A stretch of DNA of 64,000 bases from NCBI RefSeq assembly GCF_049195245.1, contig NZ_JBMIRR010000027.1, positions 496,001 through 560,000 on the forward strand, written 5' to 3'. This DNA is from Arenimonas sp049195245 (lineage in GTDB: Bacteria; Pseudomonadota; Gammaproteobacteria; Xanthomonadales; Xanthomonadaceae). The notes beneath the pieces are model-generated. The model was not told the DNA's origin and ran no database searches. It saw nothing but the letters and a program-made list of their open reading frames with translations. Shown here piece by piece: positions 25,521-33,849 of the stretch. Position 1 is the first letter of the stretch; every line of letters begins with the position of its first letter. A program made the position numbers and the translations under genes.

Positions 25521-26813
25521 CTACAGGCTCCGCAGGGCCGCGGCCAGGGCCGCCTCGTCCGCGGCCAGCGGCTCGGCGTGGGCAGGGCGCGCAAGCATGG
25601 CTTCCAGGGCGGGCGGCAAGGGGACCACGCCACCCACCAGCGGTTCGACCACGTCGGGGAACTTGGCGGGGTGCGCGGTGGCAACCACGCACCAGTCACC
25701 GGTTTCCCCACGCTGCCGCAGCCGCTGCAGCACGTGCGCGGCGGTGGCGGTATGCGGGCAAAGCACGCGCTGCAGCCGCCCGTGGACCTCGCGAATGGTC
25801 TGCTCGATCTGGCGGTCGGACACCGCCTCGGCCGACAGCGCCGGCCGCAGCTCCTGCTCGTCGGGGTAGAGCCAGTCAAGCCGCTCGAAGTTGCTGGGCG
25901 AACCCACGTCCATCGCATTGGCCAGCGTCGGTATCGCCGGGCGCGGCCGATATTCGCCGCCGGCGAAAAACTCCGGCAGCACCTGGTTGGCATTCGTAGC
26001 CAGCACCAGCCGATCGATCGGCAGACCCATCCGCTTGGCCAGCAGGCAGGCCAGGCCATTGCCCAGATTGCCCGAGGGCACGATGAAGGACAGCGGACGC
26101 CGCAGCGAGCGCCAGTGCGCCAGGCTGGCCTGCGCGTAGTAGGCCATCTGCGGCAGCAGCCGGCCCAGGCTGATGCTGTTGGCCGAGGTCAGCGGCACCT
26201 GCGCCCGCAGCGCGTCGTCCGCCAGTGCGGCTTTCACCAGGCGCTGGCAGTCGTCGAAGTTGCCGGCCACCTTGAAGGCATGCACGTTGTCGCCGAAGCA
26301 GCCCAGCTGGTGCGCCTGCCTTGGCGAGACCAGCCCGTGCGGATACAGGATGGCCACGCGGAACCCGGGCCGGCGGTGGAAGGCGGCCGCCACTGCGGCG
26401 CCGGTATCGCCCGAGGTCGCGACCAGCACCGTGAGCGGCGTGGTGCGCGCCGGTCCGGCTGCCAGGCAGCCCGCGAGAAAGGCGGCGCCATAGTCCTTGA
26501 AGGCCGCAGTGGGCCCATGGAACAGCTCGAGCATCTGGTCGCCGCCATCGCCGAAGGCCCGCAGCGGCGGCGGCACCGCGAAGGCCGCGCGGCAGATCCC
26601 GGGCAGCGAGGGCGCCAGGGGATCATCCTGAAAGAAGGGCGTCAGCAGCTTTTCGGCGACGGACGCCAGGGAGGAAAGCCCGGAAAAATCCTCTGGGCTG
26701 CGTCGGGGCAGGGCCGTGGGCATGTACAGGCCGCCGTCGGGCGCAAGTCCTGCCACCATCGCCTCGCTGGCGCCCACCGGGGCAGCGCGGCCGCGCGTGC
26801 TGATCATCCTCAT
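25521..26813 (-). CDS. thrC: Threonine synthase
   Basis: A 430-residue PLP enzyme converting O-phosphohomoserine to threonine. The PLP lysine is in ELFHGPTAAFKDYGA (about residue 105). LVATSGDTGAAVAAAF binds phosphate, and PSGNLGNGLAC follows. The length fits the longer proteobacterial class. ATG 26813 overlaps the thrB stop (ATGA); a second in-frame ATG lies two codons later. Last gene of the thrLABC operon. The 95 bp between it and tRNA-Arg show no clear terminator. Confidence 0.95.
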   Translation of the reverse strand: MRMISTRGRAAPVGASEAMVAGLAPDGGLYMPTALPRRSPEDFSGLSSLASVAEKLLTPFFQDDPLAPSLPGICRAAFAVPPPLRAFGDGGDQMLELFHGPTAAFKDYGAAFLAGCLAAGPARTTPLTVLVATSGDTGAAVAAAFHRRPGFRVAILYPHGLVSPRQAHQLGCFGDNVHAFKVAGNFDDCQRLVKAALADDALRAQVPLTSANSISLGRLLPQMAYYAQASLAHWRSLRRPLSFIVPSGNLGNGLACLLAKRMGLPIDRLVLATNANQVLPEFFAGGEYRPRPAIPTLANAMDVGSPSNFERLDWLYPDEQELRPALSAEAVSDRQIEQTIREVHGRLQRVLCPHTATAAHVLQRLRQRGETGDWCVVATAHPAKFPDVVEPLVGGVVPLPPALEAMLARPAHAEPLAADEAALAAALRSL

Positions 26814-27736
26814 GCGCGCAGCCCCGCCGCCGGGCCGGCGATGGGCGAGACGCGCTGGTCGCTGGCCAGGCCCGCTTCGGCAAAGGCATCGGTCATCGCC
26901 TGCGCGGCCACTTCGGCCGCAGCGCGCGACTCGAACCAGCCAAACACGCTGGGGCCCGCGCCGGAAATGCTGGCGCCCATCGCGCCGCAGTCCAGCGCGG
27001 CCTGCTTCACGGCAGCGAATCCCGGAATCAGCGCGGCGCGCCGCGGTTCCACCAGCGTGTCGCGCAGGCCCGCGCGCACCAGCCCCGCATTGCCGCGCTC
27101 GCAGCCCAGCAGCACCTGCGCCAGCGCCGCGCTTTGCGTCACGAATTCGGGCAAGGCGTAGTGGCCCGCCAGGGCGGCGCGCGCCGCGCGCGTTTCCAGC
27201 ACGAAATGCGGGTGCACGACGGCGCAGTGCCAGCGCTCGGGCACCGACACCGACACCAGCCGGTCGGCAGTGGCCAGTACCAGCCCGCCCAGCAGCATCG
27301 GCCCGACGTTGTCGCCGTGCCGGCCGCCGCTGGCCACCGCCTCGCCTTCCAGCGCAAACGGATACAGGGCGGCGTTGGAAAGTGGCTTCTCGAGCAGCGC
27401 ATTGGCCGCGACCAATGCCGCCACGCACGAAGCCGCCGAACCGCCCAGGCCCGAACCCAGGGCGATGCCCTTGTCGAGCTCGATCTCGAAGCCGAAAGGC
27501 AGCGACAGGGCCGCACGCAGCGCCAGCAGCGCCGCACCGGCGGTGTTGGCGGCCGCGTCGCGGGGCAGCTCGGTTGCCAGTCCGCGCACGGCGGCGATGC
27601 GCACCACGGGTTCGTCGATGCGCCGCACGGTGGCGACATCGCCAGGCCCCGACAGGCTGTGGCCCAGGATGTCGAAGCCGACGCCGACGTTGCCCACCGA
27701 CGCGGGCGCATAGGCGCGGGCGACGTCGGCGATCAC
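26810..27736 (-). CDS. thrB: Homoserine kinase
   Basis: A 308-residue GHMP-family kinase that phosphorylates homoserine. The N terminus APASVGNVGVGFDILG, the ATP-binding GIALGSGLGGSAAS (about residues 90-103) and the C-terminal GASISGAGPSVFGW are all present. It starts with GTG at 27736, overlapping the thrA stop (GTGA), and its own stop overlaps thrC. Coupled translation through thrA-thrB-thrC is therefore expected. Confidence 0.96.
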   Translation of the reverse strand: MIADVARAYAPASVGNVGVGFDILGHSLSGPGDVATVRRIDEPVVRIAAVRGLATELPRDAAANTAGAALLALRAALSLPFGFEIELDKGIALGSGLGGSAASCVAALVAANALLEKPLSNAALYPFALEGEAVASGGRHGDNVGPMLLGGLVLATADRLVSVSVPERWHCAVVHPHFVLETRAARAALAGHYALPEFVTQSAALAQVLLGCERGNAGLVRAGLRDTLVEPRRAALIPGFAAVKQAALDCGAMGASISGAGPSVFGWFESRAAAEVAAQAMTDAFAEAGLASDQRVSPIAGPAAGLRA

Positions 27737-30228
27737 AGGCGGGCTCCCAGCGATGCGGCCAGCCGCAACAGGTCGGAGAACACGCCGGCCGCGGTCACTT
27801 CCGGGCCCGCGCCCGGTCCCTGCACGATCAGTGGATTGTCGCGATAGCGACGGGTGGTGAACTGCACGATGTTGTCCGTCAGGCGGAGGTGGGCGAAGGC
27901 GTGGTCGGCCGGCAGTTCCGCCAGGGCCACACCGGCCCGCCGATCGTGCCCGAGTCGGGCGACATAGCGAAGCACGGCGCCACGCTGGCGGGCGCCGGCA
28001 AGCCGAGCGGCCATGGGAGCATCGAGCTGATGCAGCGAGGCCAGGAACCGCTCGCGGTCGCCGCCCGCAAGCGCCGTGGGCACGAGGCTTTCCACGGCGA
28101 CGTCGGCCAGCGACAGGCCGATGCCGGCCTCGCGCGCCAGGATCACCAGCTTGCGCGCCACGTCCACGCCCGACAGGTCGTCGCGCGGGTCGGGTTCGGT
28201 GTAGCCCAGCGCATGCGCCTCGCGCACCAGCGCCGAGAACGGATGGCTGCCGTCGTAGCGGTTGAACAGCCAGGCCAGCGTGCCCGAGAGGATGCCTTCC
28301 ACGGCGATCAGCTCGTCGCCGGTGTCGAGCAGGTCGCGCAGGGTCTGGATCACCGGCAGGCCCGCGCCGACGGTGGCCTCGTAGCGGAAACGTGAGCCGC
28401 CGGCGAGCCGTGCCGCCTCGATGGCCTGCCGGCGCGCCCAGTCGCCGGCGGCCGCATGCTTGTTGGGCGTGATCACGTGGATGCCGGCCGCCAGCCAGGC
28501 CGGATAGCGCGCGGCCACGGCATCGCTGGCGCTGCAGTCGATGATCACCGCATGCGGCAGGTGCGCGTCCAGCAGGTGCGGCGCCAGCGCGTCCAGATCG
28601 CCTTCGCCCGCTTCGGCCAGGTGGTCGCGCCACTGGCCGGGCGCGCCGTGTTCAGCGCGCCACAGCCGGCGGCTGTCGGCCAGCGCGCGAAGGCGCAGGT
28701 CCAGGCCCGCATCGCGCTGCAGCCGCGGCATCGCCGACTGCAGCTGGTCCAGCAGCGCGGCCCCCACCTTGCCCGGTCCGATCACCGCCAGCGCCACCGT
28801 CTGTGGTGACAGCCAGAAACTGGCGTGCGCCGCCCGCAGCGCACGGGTGGCGTCGGCCGCGGCGACGGCCACCGAGATGTTGCGCTCGGAGGCGCCCTGT
28901 GCGATCGCACGGATGTTCACCCGCGCCCGCGCCAGGGCGCTGAGCAGCTGCGCGGCCACGCCGGGCGTGCCCGCCATGCCGTCGCCGACCGCGGCCAGTA
29001 CGCTGATGCCGTCCACGCGCTGCACGCCCTGCACCTGGCCCGCCGCCGCCTCGCGTGCGAATGCGTGGCTCAGCGCCGACTCGGCCGCGACCGCGTCCTG
29101 CTCGCGCACGACGCAGCAGATCGAATGCTCCGACGAGCCCTGCGAGATCATGACCACCGAAATACGCGCGGCGTGCAGGGCCGCGAACACCCGTTCGGCG
29201 GTGCCGGGCACGCCGATCAGGCCCGCGCCTTCCAGGCTGACCAGGGCCAGGCCCGGGCTCAGGGTCAGTCCCTTCACCGGGCCACCGGCATCGCCTTCGG
29301 CACCGATGCGGGTGCCGGGCCGCTCGGGGCGGAAGGTGTTGCGGATCCAGACCGGCATGTTGCGCGCGATGGCCGGGGTGAGGGTCTGCGGATGGATCAC
29401 CTTGGCGCCGAAGTAGGCCAGTTCACAGGCCTCGCGATAGCTCAGGGCCGGCAGGGGCACCGCTTCGGGGACCAGGCGCGGATCGGCCGACAGCACGCCG
29501 TCCACGTCGGTCCAGATGTGCAGTTCGTCGGCTTCGAACAGGGCCGCGAAGATCGCGCCGGAATAGTCGCTGCCGTTGCGGCCCAGCACGGTCGGCCGGC
29601 CGTCGGCACCGCCGGCGACGAAGCCGGTCGCCACCACGCGCGGCGAGGGGTGACGCGCGCGCCAGTCGCGCAGCGCGGTGGCGCTGCGGGCCCAGTCCAC
29701 CGTCACGCCCAGTTCGCCGTGCGCGACCACCAGCACCTCGCGGGCATCCAGCACGGCGACGTCGGCCCCGAGGCCCCGCAGGTGCGCCCCGAGCAATCGT
29801 GCCGACCACACTTCGCCCAGGCCCTGGATGCGTTCCAGGGTCGGGCCACCCGGCGTGGCCAGTACCGCCACGGCCTGCAGAAGCGCGGCCAGTTGCTCGA
29901 ACTCGGCAACCAGCCATGCCGCCAGCCCGCCGTCGTCATTGCCGGTCAATGCCGCGGCGGTGTCGTGATGACGTTTGGCCAGCGCCGACCAGGCGGCTCG
30001 CCAGTCCCCGCCGCCAGCCGCGGCGTTGGCCAGGGCGATCAGTGCATCGGTGACGCCCTGCATCGCCGAGACCACCACCACCTGTGCCGGCTCTTCCGCC
30101 TGCAGCATCAGCTTGGCGACATGTCGTATGCGGTCGGCGTCGGCCAGCGAGCTGCCGCCGAACTTGTGTGCCCGAAGACGCGGAGGCGCGAGGGGAGCGG
30201 GAAGGGATTCGGACAGCGACGCGTTCAT
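27733..30228 (-). CDS. thrA: Bifunctional aspartate kinase / homoserine dehydrogenase I
   Basis: An 831-residue fusion. The aspartate kinase part (about 1-300, starting RAHKFGGSSLADADRIRHV) is followed by two ACT-like regulatory segments (about 315-465, including VSLEGAGLIGVPGTAERVF) and a homoserine dehydrogenase with the NAD(P) motif VIGPGKVGAAL near 480. It catalyses the first and third steps of threonine synthesis and is typically inhibited by threonine. Its start codon is immediately preceded by a 9-bp hairpin that includes the Shine-Dalgarno, and a Thr-rich leader peptide lies upstream, so expression is very likely attenuated. Confidence 0.96.
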   Translation of the reverse strand: MNASLSESLPAPLAPPRLRAHKFGGSSLADADRIRHVAKLMLQAEEPAQVVVVSAMQGVTDALIALANAAAGGGDWRAAWSALAKRHHDTAAALTGNDDGGLAAWLVAEFEQLAALLQAVAVLATPGGPTLERIQGLGEVWSARLLGAHLRGLGADVAVLDAREVLVVAHGELGVTVDWARSATALRDWRARHPSPRVVATGFVAGGADGRPTVLGRNGSDYSGAIFAALFEADELHIWTDVDGVLSADPRLVPEAVPLPALSYREACELAYFGAKVIHPQTLTPAIARNMPVWIRNTFRPERPGTRIGAEGDAGGPVKGLTLSPGLALVSLEGAGLIGVPGTAERVFAALHAARISVVMISQGSSEHSICCVVREQDAVAAESALSHAFAREAAAGQVQGVQRVDGISVLAAVGDGMAGTPGVAAQLLSALARARVNIRAIAQGASERNISVAVAAADATRALRAAHASFWLSPQTVALAVIGPGKVGAALLDQLQSAMPRLQRDAGLDLRLRALADSRRLWRAEHGAPGQWRDHLAEAGEGDLDALAPHLLDAHLPHAVIIDCSASDAVAARYPAWLAAGIHVITPNKHAAAGDWARRQAIEAARLAGGSRFRYEATVGAGLPVIQTLRDLLDTGDELIAVEGILSGTLAWLFNRYDGSHPFSALVREAHALGYTEPDPRDDLSGVDVARKLVILAREAGIGLSLADVAVESLVPTALAGGDRERFLASLHQLDAPMAARLAGARQRGAVLRYVARLGHDRRAGVALAELPADHAFAHLRLTDNIVQFTTRRYRDNPLIVQGPGAGPEVTAAGVFSDLLRLAASLGARL

Positions 30229-30249
30229 GCAACCTCCGGTGGAGGCCGC
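30229..30249 (-). promoter_or_regulatory. Shine-Dalgarno-sequestering hairpin of thrA
   Basis: On the minus strand GCGGCCTCC pairs with GGAGGTTGC around an ACC loop, forming a 9-bp stem (two G-U pairs) that ends exactly at the thrA ATG and contains the Shine-Dalgarno GGAGG. It would block translation initiation unless the 5' arm is diverted. Combined with the Thr-codon leader, this suggests translational rather than transcriptional attenuation. Confidence 0.55.
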
Positions 30250-30280
30250 GCATCGGGTCAGGGGGTGGGGGTGTGCGACG

Positions 30281-30308
30281 GGCCCGCCCTCTGTCGAGGT
30301 GCGGGGCC
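30281..30308 (-). promoter_or_regulatory. GC-rich hairpin in the thr leader
   Basis: Between leader stop and thrA, GGCCC...GC.CCTC pairs with GAGG.GC...GGGCC around a GACA loop, with two one-base bulges. No T tract follows it, so it is not a standard intrinsic terminator. It could be a pause or switching structure of the attenuator. Confidence 0.4.
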
Positions 30309-30321
30309 GAGAGTGGATGGA

Positions 30322-30396
30322 TTATCCAGGCAAGACCGACCGCACCACCGCGAAGGTGGTAGTGGTAATGGTCGTGGTGGTCGGACGCCGGGACAT
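30322..30396 (-). CDS. thrL: thr operon leader peptide
   Basis: A 24-residue ORF, MSRRPTTTTITTTTF followed by AVVRSVLPG, with eight threonine codons and one isoleucine codon clustered at residues 6-14. This is the pattern of the enterobacterial ThrL, whose ribosome stalls when charged tRNA-Thr or tRNA-Ile is scarce. It lies 93 nt upstream of thrA. No Shine-Dalgarno precedes it, and the promoter spacing places the transcript start at or very near its ATG, so it is probably translated from a leaderless mRNA. Part of the Thr run is followed by an ACCACC/GGTGGT hairpin. Confidence 0.88.
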   Translation of the reverse strand: MSRRPTTTTITTTTFAVVRSVLPG

Positions 30397-30402
30397 GGCC
30401 TG

Positions 30403-30432
30403 ACTGTGCCGTTGGCTTGTCGCGCCTGTCAA
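30403..30432 (-). promoter_or_regulatory. Promoter of the thr operon
   Basis: On the minus strand a perfect TTGACA (30427-30432) is followed after 18 bp by CACAGT (30403-30408), a weak -10. Initiation about 7 nt beyond the -10 would fall at the A of the thrL ATG (30396), implying a leaderless leader transcript. Confidence 0.5.
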
Positions 30433-30494
30433 GGCGGAGTCGGGGGCTTCGGCCCGTCAGGCGCCGACCGGCCGCGAACCCGGGGCAAACGGCC

Positions 30495-30521
30495 AAAAAA
30501 AACCGGACCCAGGGTCCGGTT
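30495..30521 (-). terminator. Intrinsic terminator after tRNA-Ala
   Basis: On the minus strand a perfect 10-bp inverted repeat, AACCGGACCC and GGGTCCGGTT separated by a single T, runs into a tract of eight T. It lies 10 nt beyond the 3' end of tRNA-Ala, insulating the tRNA from the thr promoter downstream. Confidence 0.9.
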
Positions 30522-30531
30522 CCTTGAATCT

Positions 30532-30607
30532 TGGTGGAGAGGATGGGGATCGAACCCACGACCTCATCGATGCGAACGATGCGCTCTCCCAGCTGAGCTA
30601 CCCCCCC
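30532..30607 (-). tRNA. tRNA-Ala (anticodon CGC)
   Basis: The minus strand forms a cloverleaf. The acceptor GGGGGGG pairs with CCTCTCC, giving G3-U70 (the alanine identity pair) and a second G-U; discriminator A plus CCA are encoded. The anticodon stem CATCG/CGATG encloses TTCGCAT, so the anticodon is CGC, reading GCG, a frequent codon in this GC-rich genome. It is followed by a strong terminator. Confidence 0.96.
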
Positions 30608-30648
30608 ACAGAAGGTCCGCGAATTATACGGGCGCCGTCGGGCGATGG

Positions 30649-31749
30649 CTAGCCGGGGGCGCCTGCCCTGGGGATCAGGGGCGCCAGGGCGGGTTCCAGC
30701 AGTTCGCGACGCCATCCCTGCAGTGCATCGGGCCAGCCGCGGCCCTCGAGCAGGGCCTCCAGGTGGCGGCGCGCGCACAGCAGGCCTTCGGGCAGCCCGT
30801 GCTGCTGCGCCACGGTGGCCACGGCCTCCTGCAGGGCCTTCACCCGCTGCTTGTCCAGGCTGTCGGCCTTGACCAGGGGAATGTCGAGCTCGTCCGCGGC
30901 AAGCGGCGCGGTCACGCGGTCGAACAGTTCGCCACGCGCCTTGCGCGGCGCCTTGGGGTGGCGGTCGAGGGTCGCGTTGAACTCGCCCTGGTCCTGCGGC
31001 GGACGCCGTGCCAGCGCCACCGCCAGTTCGTTGTCGATGATCCAGCTCTTGGGCTTGTCGCTGCGGCGGGCCTCGATATCGCGCCAGCGCAGGATCCGGC
31101 ACAGACGGGCCTGGCCGGCCGCGTCGAGGCTTTGCGCGCTGCGCACCGCCAGGTGCGGATAGGGTTCTTCGCCTTCCTGCGCGGCCTGGCGCAGCGAACG
31201 TTCCGCGTCGCCCTGCAGCCAGGCGTGGCGGCCGAGCTCGTGCAGTCTTGCGTCGAGCAGGGCATGCACCGCGTGCAGGTGGCGCACGTCGTCGGCGGCG
31301 TATTCGCGCTGCGACTCGCTCAGCGGACGCCGCAGCCAGTCCGAACGCGTCTCGCCCTTGGCCAGGGTGATGCCGGTGACCTGTTCCACCAGCTTCTGGT
31401 AGCCCAGGCCGGCGCCAAGCCCGGCCAGGGCCGCGGCCACCTGGGTGTCGAACAGCGGCGCGGGCAGGGCGGCGCAGCCCCGCTGCAGGGCCTGCAGGTC
31501 CTCGCTGGCGCTGTGCATCAGCTTGGTCACCGCCGGGTCCACCAGCAGCGGGCGCAGGGCCGCGTCCATGCCGGGTACCAGCGGGTCCACCAGCAGGATG
31601 TCGTCGGGGATGGCGATCTGCACCAGCGCCAGCTGAGGGTAGTAGGTGCGTTCGCGGATGAATTCGGTGTCCAGCGCCACCAGGGGCTGGCCGGCCCAGC
31701 GGGCGAGGCGTTCGGACAGGGCTTGCGGAGTATCGATCCAGAGGCTCAA
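30649..31749 (-). CDS. rnd: Ribonuclease D
   Basis: A 366-residue 3'-5' exoribonuclease that trims tRNA and other stable RNA. DEDDy catalytic motifs are intact: DTEFIRERTY near residue 27, HSASEDLQAL near 78 and EYAADDVRHLHAV near 150. The HRDC domain covers about 205-290 (WRDIEARRSDKPKSWIIDN). Length is normal. It lies 41 bp upstream of tRNA-Ala on the same strand, though whether they share a transcript is unknown. Confidence 0.95.
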   Translation of the reverse strand: MSLWIDTPQALSERLARWAGQPLVALDTEFIRERTYYPQLALVQIAIPDDILLVDPLVPGMDAALRPLLVDPAVTKLMHSASEDLQALQRGCAALPAPLFDTQVAAALAGLGAGLGYQKLVEQVTGITLAKGETRSDWLRRPLSESQREYAADDVRHLHAVHALLDARLHELGRHAWLQGDAERSLRQAAQEGEEPYPHLAVRSAQSLDAAGQARLCRILRWRDIEARRSDKPKSWIIDNELAVALARRPPQDQGEFNATLDRHPKAPRKARGELFDRVTAPLAADELDIPLVKADSLDKQRVKALQEAVATVAQQHGLPEGLLCARRHLEALLEGRGWPDALQGWRRELLEPALAPLIPRAGAPG

Positions 31750-31839
31750 GGGGGACTGCTGCGGTTGCCAGAAGCCGGCACCTTAGCCTAAGTTCGGTTC
31801 GCCCATGTCGTCCCGGCACGCGGCCCTGAACGAGATGCC

Positions 31840-33801
31840 ATGACCCGACTGCCGCGAAACCCCGTTTCGGCCCTGCTGCTGGCCGCGGTGCTGCTGGCCG
31901 CGGTGCTGCTGGCCGGCTGCGGCAGCGATGCGCCTGTGCCGGCGGACGCGGGCGAGACTCCGGCCGCGGTGGATCCGGCCGAGCTGGAGGCGGGGGTCGA
32001 GGAAGCGGCGGTCGAGGACGATGCCGAGCCGCTGGACTGGACGCCCGACATTCTTCCGGTGCCCAAGGACGATGTGCGTGCGGCCCTTCGCGACGCTGAC
32101 GAGGCGCGCGGGCAGGGCCGGCTGCTGGGTGGCGACCTGGCGGAAGTCGCCGGCGGCGAGCCGGTGGCCGCTGTGACCGCCACGGAAGCCGCGGCCGCCG
32201 ATTTGCCGGGGTCGGCACAGGACGAAGACGCGGTTGAACCCGGTGCGCTGGAAATACTGCTTGGCGTGCTGGCCACCGACGCCGCGAACGAATCCGCCAA
32301 CAGTGGCGTGGATGAAATCGCCAGCGAACTGATCGAACGCGGCCGGCGCGCGCTGGACGAAGGCCGCGTGGCCGACGCACGCCGCCTGGAGCGCGTGCTG
32401 GCGCGCGCCAGGGCACAGCACCCGGGGCTGGCCTCGTACCGCGAGGCGATCGAGGCGGCGCGCCGCGCCCAGCTGCTGACCCGTCGCGGCGATGCGCGCG
32501 TTCGCGCCGACCGCATCTTCCGGCCCGAAGGCAAGGGCGCCGTGGCCGCCTACCGCGAGGCACTGCAGGCCTATCCCGATTTCCTGCCGGCGCGCGATGG
32601 CCTGGTGCGACTGCAGGCCGAGCACCTCAACCGCGCGCTGGCCGCGGCGCAGTCGGGCGACTATGCCGACTCGGAAAAGCTGCAGGCCGATGCGGCCCGC
32701 ATCCTGCCCTCGTCACCGGCGCTGCAGGACATGGCCGCGCGCATCGTCGAACTGCGCCAGGGCCGCACCGAACAGCTGCTCGAGCAGGGCCATGCGGCGG
32801 TGGACGCGCTGGACCTTGAGCTGGCGGCGCGCCGGCTGGCGGAAGCCGAGCGCGTGTCGCTGCAGGCGCGTGGCCTGGACAGCCTGCGCGAACGCATCGA
32901 GCTGGCCCGGCACTACGGACGCTTCCGTCCGGGCCAGGTTTTCCGCGAACCGCTGGCGGCCGGCGGCGAAGCGCCGGAGATGGTGGTGCTGGCGCACGGC
33001 CGCTTCGTGATGGGATCGCCGGAGGATGAGCCCGGTCGCCAGGAAAACGAAGGCCCCTCGCACGAGATCAGCTTCAACCGCGGCTTCGCGATCGCGCGCA
33101 ACGAAACCACGGTGGCCGACTTCCGTCGCTTCGTCGCCGCCACGCAGTACCGCAGCGTGGCCACGCGTCGCGGCCGGTCCACGGTGTACGACGAGCGCGG
33201 CGGTGCGATGAGCGAACATGCCGGCGTGGACTGGCGCCGTGACCATGCCGGCCGCCCGGCCGAGCCCGAGCTGCCGGTGGTGCACGTGGCCTTCGAGGAC
33301 GCCGAGGCCTACGTCGCCTGGCTGTCGGCGCAGACCGGCCAGCGCTACCGGCTGCCCAGCGAAGCCGAGTTCGAGTACGCCCTGCGCGGCGGCAGCAGCC
33401 AGGCCTATGCCTGGGGCGCCGGTACGCCACCGCGGGTGGTGGGCAACCTCACCGGCGACGGCGACCAGTCGCGGCTCAAGCGCAACTGGTCCAATGCCAT
33501 CGCGGGGTACTCCGATGGCCATTGGGGCCCGGCGCCGGTGCGCAGTTATCCGGCCGAGGCGATGGGCACCTTCGACCTGGTCGGGAACGTGTCGGAATGG
33601 GTGATGGACTGCTGGCACGACAGCTACCGGCGCGCGCCGGCCGACGGCACCGCCTGGGTCAATCCGGGCTGCGAGGAGCGCGTGATCCGCGGCGCCTCCT
33701 GGGCGAGCACGCTGGATCGCGCGCGCTCGGCCTATCGGCAGCCGTCGCCGGCCGACACCACGCATGCGCGGCTTGGTTTCCGCGTGGTGCGCGAGCTCTG
33801 A
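31840..33801 (+). CDS. SUMF1/FGE-fold lipoprotein with helical repeat region
   Basis: A 653-residue predicted lipoprotein. The signal peptide contains a 15-bp tandem repeat and ends LLAGC with Cys27 as lipid anchor. An acidic Ala-rich linker leads to Ala/Arg-rich TPR-like helices (about 145-365), then a formylglycine-generating-enzyme-like domain (about 375-653: GRFVMGSPEDEPGRQENEGP, RLPSEAEFEYALRGG, GTFDLVGNVSEWVMD, ERVIRGASW, LGFRVVRE). The paired Cys of active formylglycine-generating enzymes near the C terminus are absent, so catalysis is unlikely. It may be a binding or scaffold protein of the envelope. Divergent from rnd. Confidence 0.85.
   Translation: MTRLPRNPVSALLLAAVLLAAVLLAGCGSDAPVPADAGETPAAVDPAELEAGVEEAAVEDDAEPLDWTPDILPVPKDDVRAALRDADEARGQGRLLGGDLAEVAGGEPVAAVTATEAAAADLPGSAQDEDAVEPGALEILLGVLATDAANESANSGVDEIASELIERGRRALDEGRVADARRLERVLARARAQHPGLASYREAIEAARRAQLLTRRGDARVRADRIFRPEGKGAVAAYREALQAYPDFLPARDGLVRLQAEHLNRALAAAQSGDYADSEKLQADAARILPSSPALQDMAARIVELRQGRTEQLLEQGHAAVDALDLELAARRLAEAERVSLQARGLDSLRERIELARHYGRFRPGQVFREPLAAGGEAPEMVVLAHGRFVMGSPEDEPGRQENEGPSHEISFNRGFAIARNETTVADFRRFVAATQYRSVATRRGRSTVYDERGGAMSEHAGVDWRRDHAGRPAEPELPVVHVAFEDAEAYVAWLSAQTGQRYRLPSEAEFEYALRGGSSQAYAWGAGTPPRVVGNLTGDGDQSRLKRNWSNAIAGYSDGHWGPAPVRSYPAEAMGTFDLVGNVSEWVMDCWHDSYRRAPADGTAWVNPGCEERVIRGASWASTLDRARSAYRQPSPADTTHARLGFRVVREL
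31876..31920 (+). repeat. 15-bp tandem repeat in a signal-peptide region
   Basis: CTGCTGGCCGCGGTG occurs twice exactly (31876-31890, 31891-31905), and a third, diverged copy encodes the lipobox. Each unit adds LLAAV to the hydrophobic core of the signal peptide. Because the unit is a multiple of three, copy-number change would lengthen or shorten the helix without a frameshift. Confidence 0.85.
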
Positions 33802-33849
33802 AGCTTCGTTGCGGCGGGGTGGTCGGCGCGATCGCGCGGCCGCAGCGGT

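Noticed and set aside
30281..30308. Rho-independent terminator in the thr leader
   Set aside because: The GC-rich stem is convincing but no T tract follows, so it is listed only as a regulatory hairpin.
28825..31791. Long + strand frame across thrA, the thr leader and tRNA-Ala
   Set aside because: It crosses a tRNA, a terminator and two genes on the other strand, so it cannot be one protein-coding gene.
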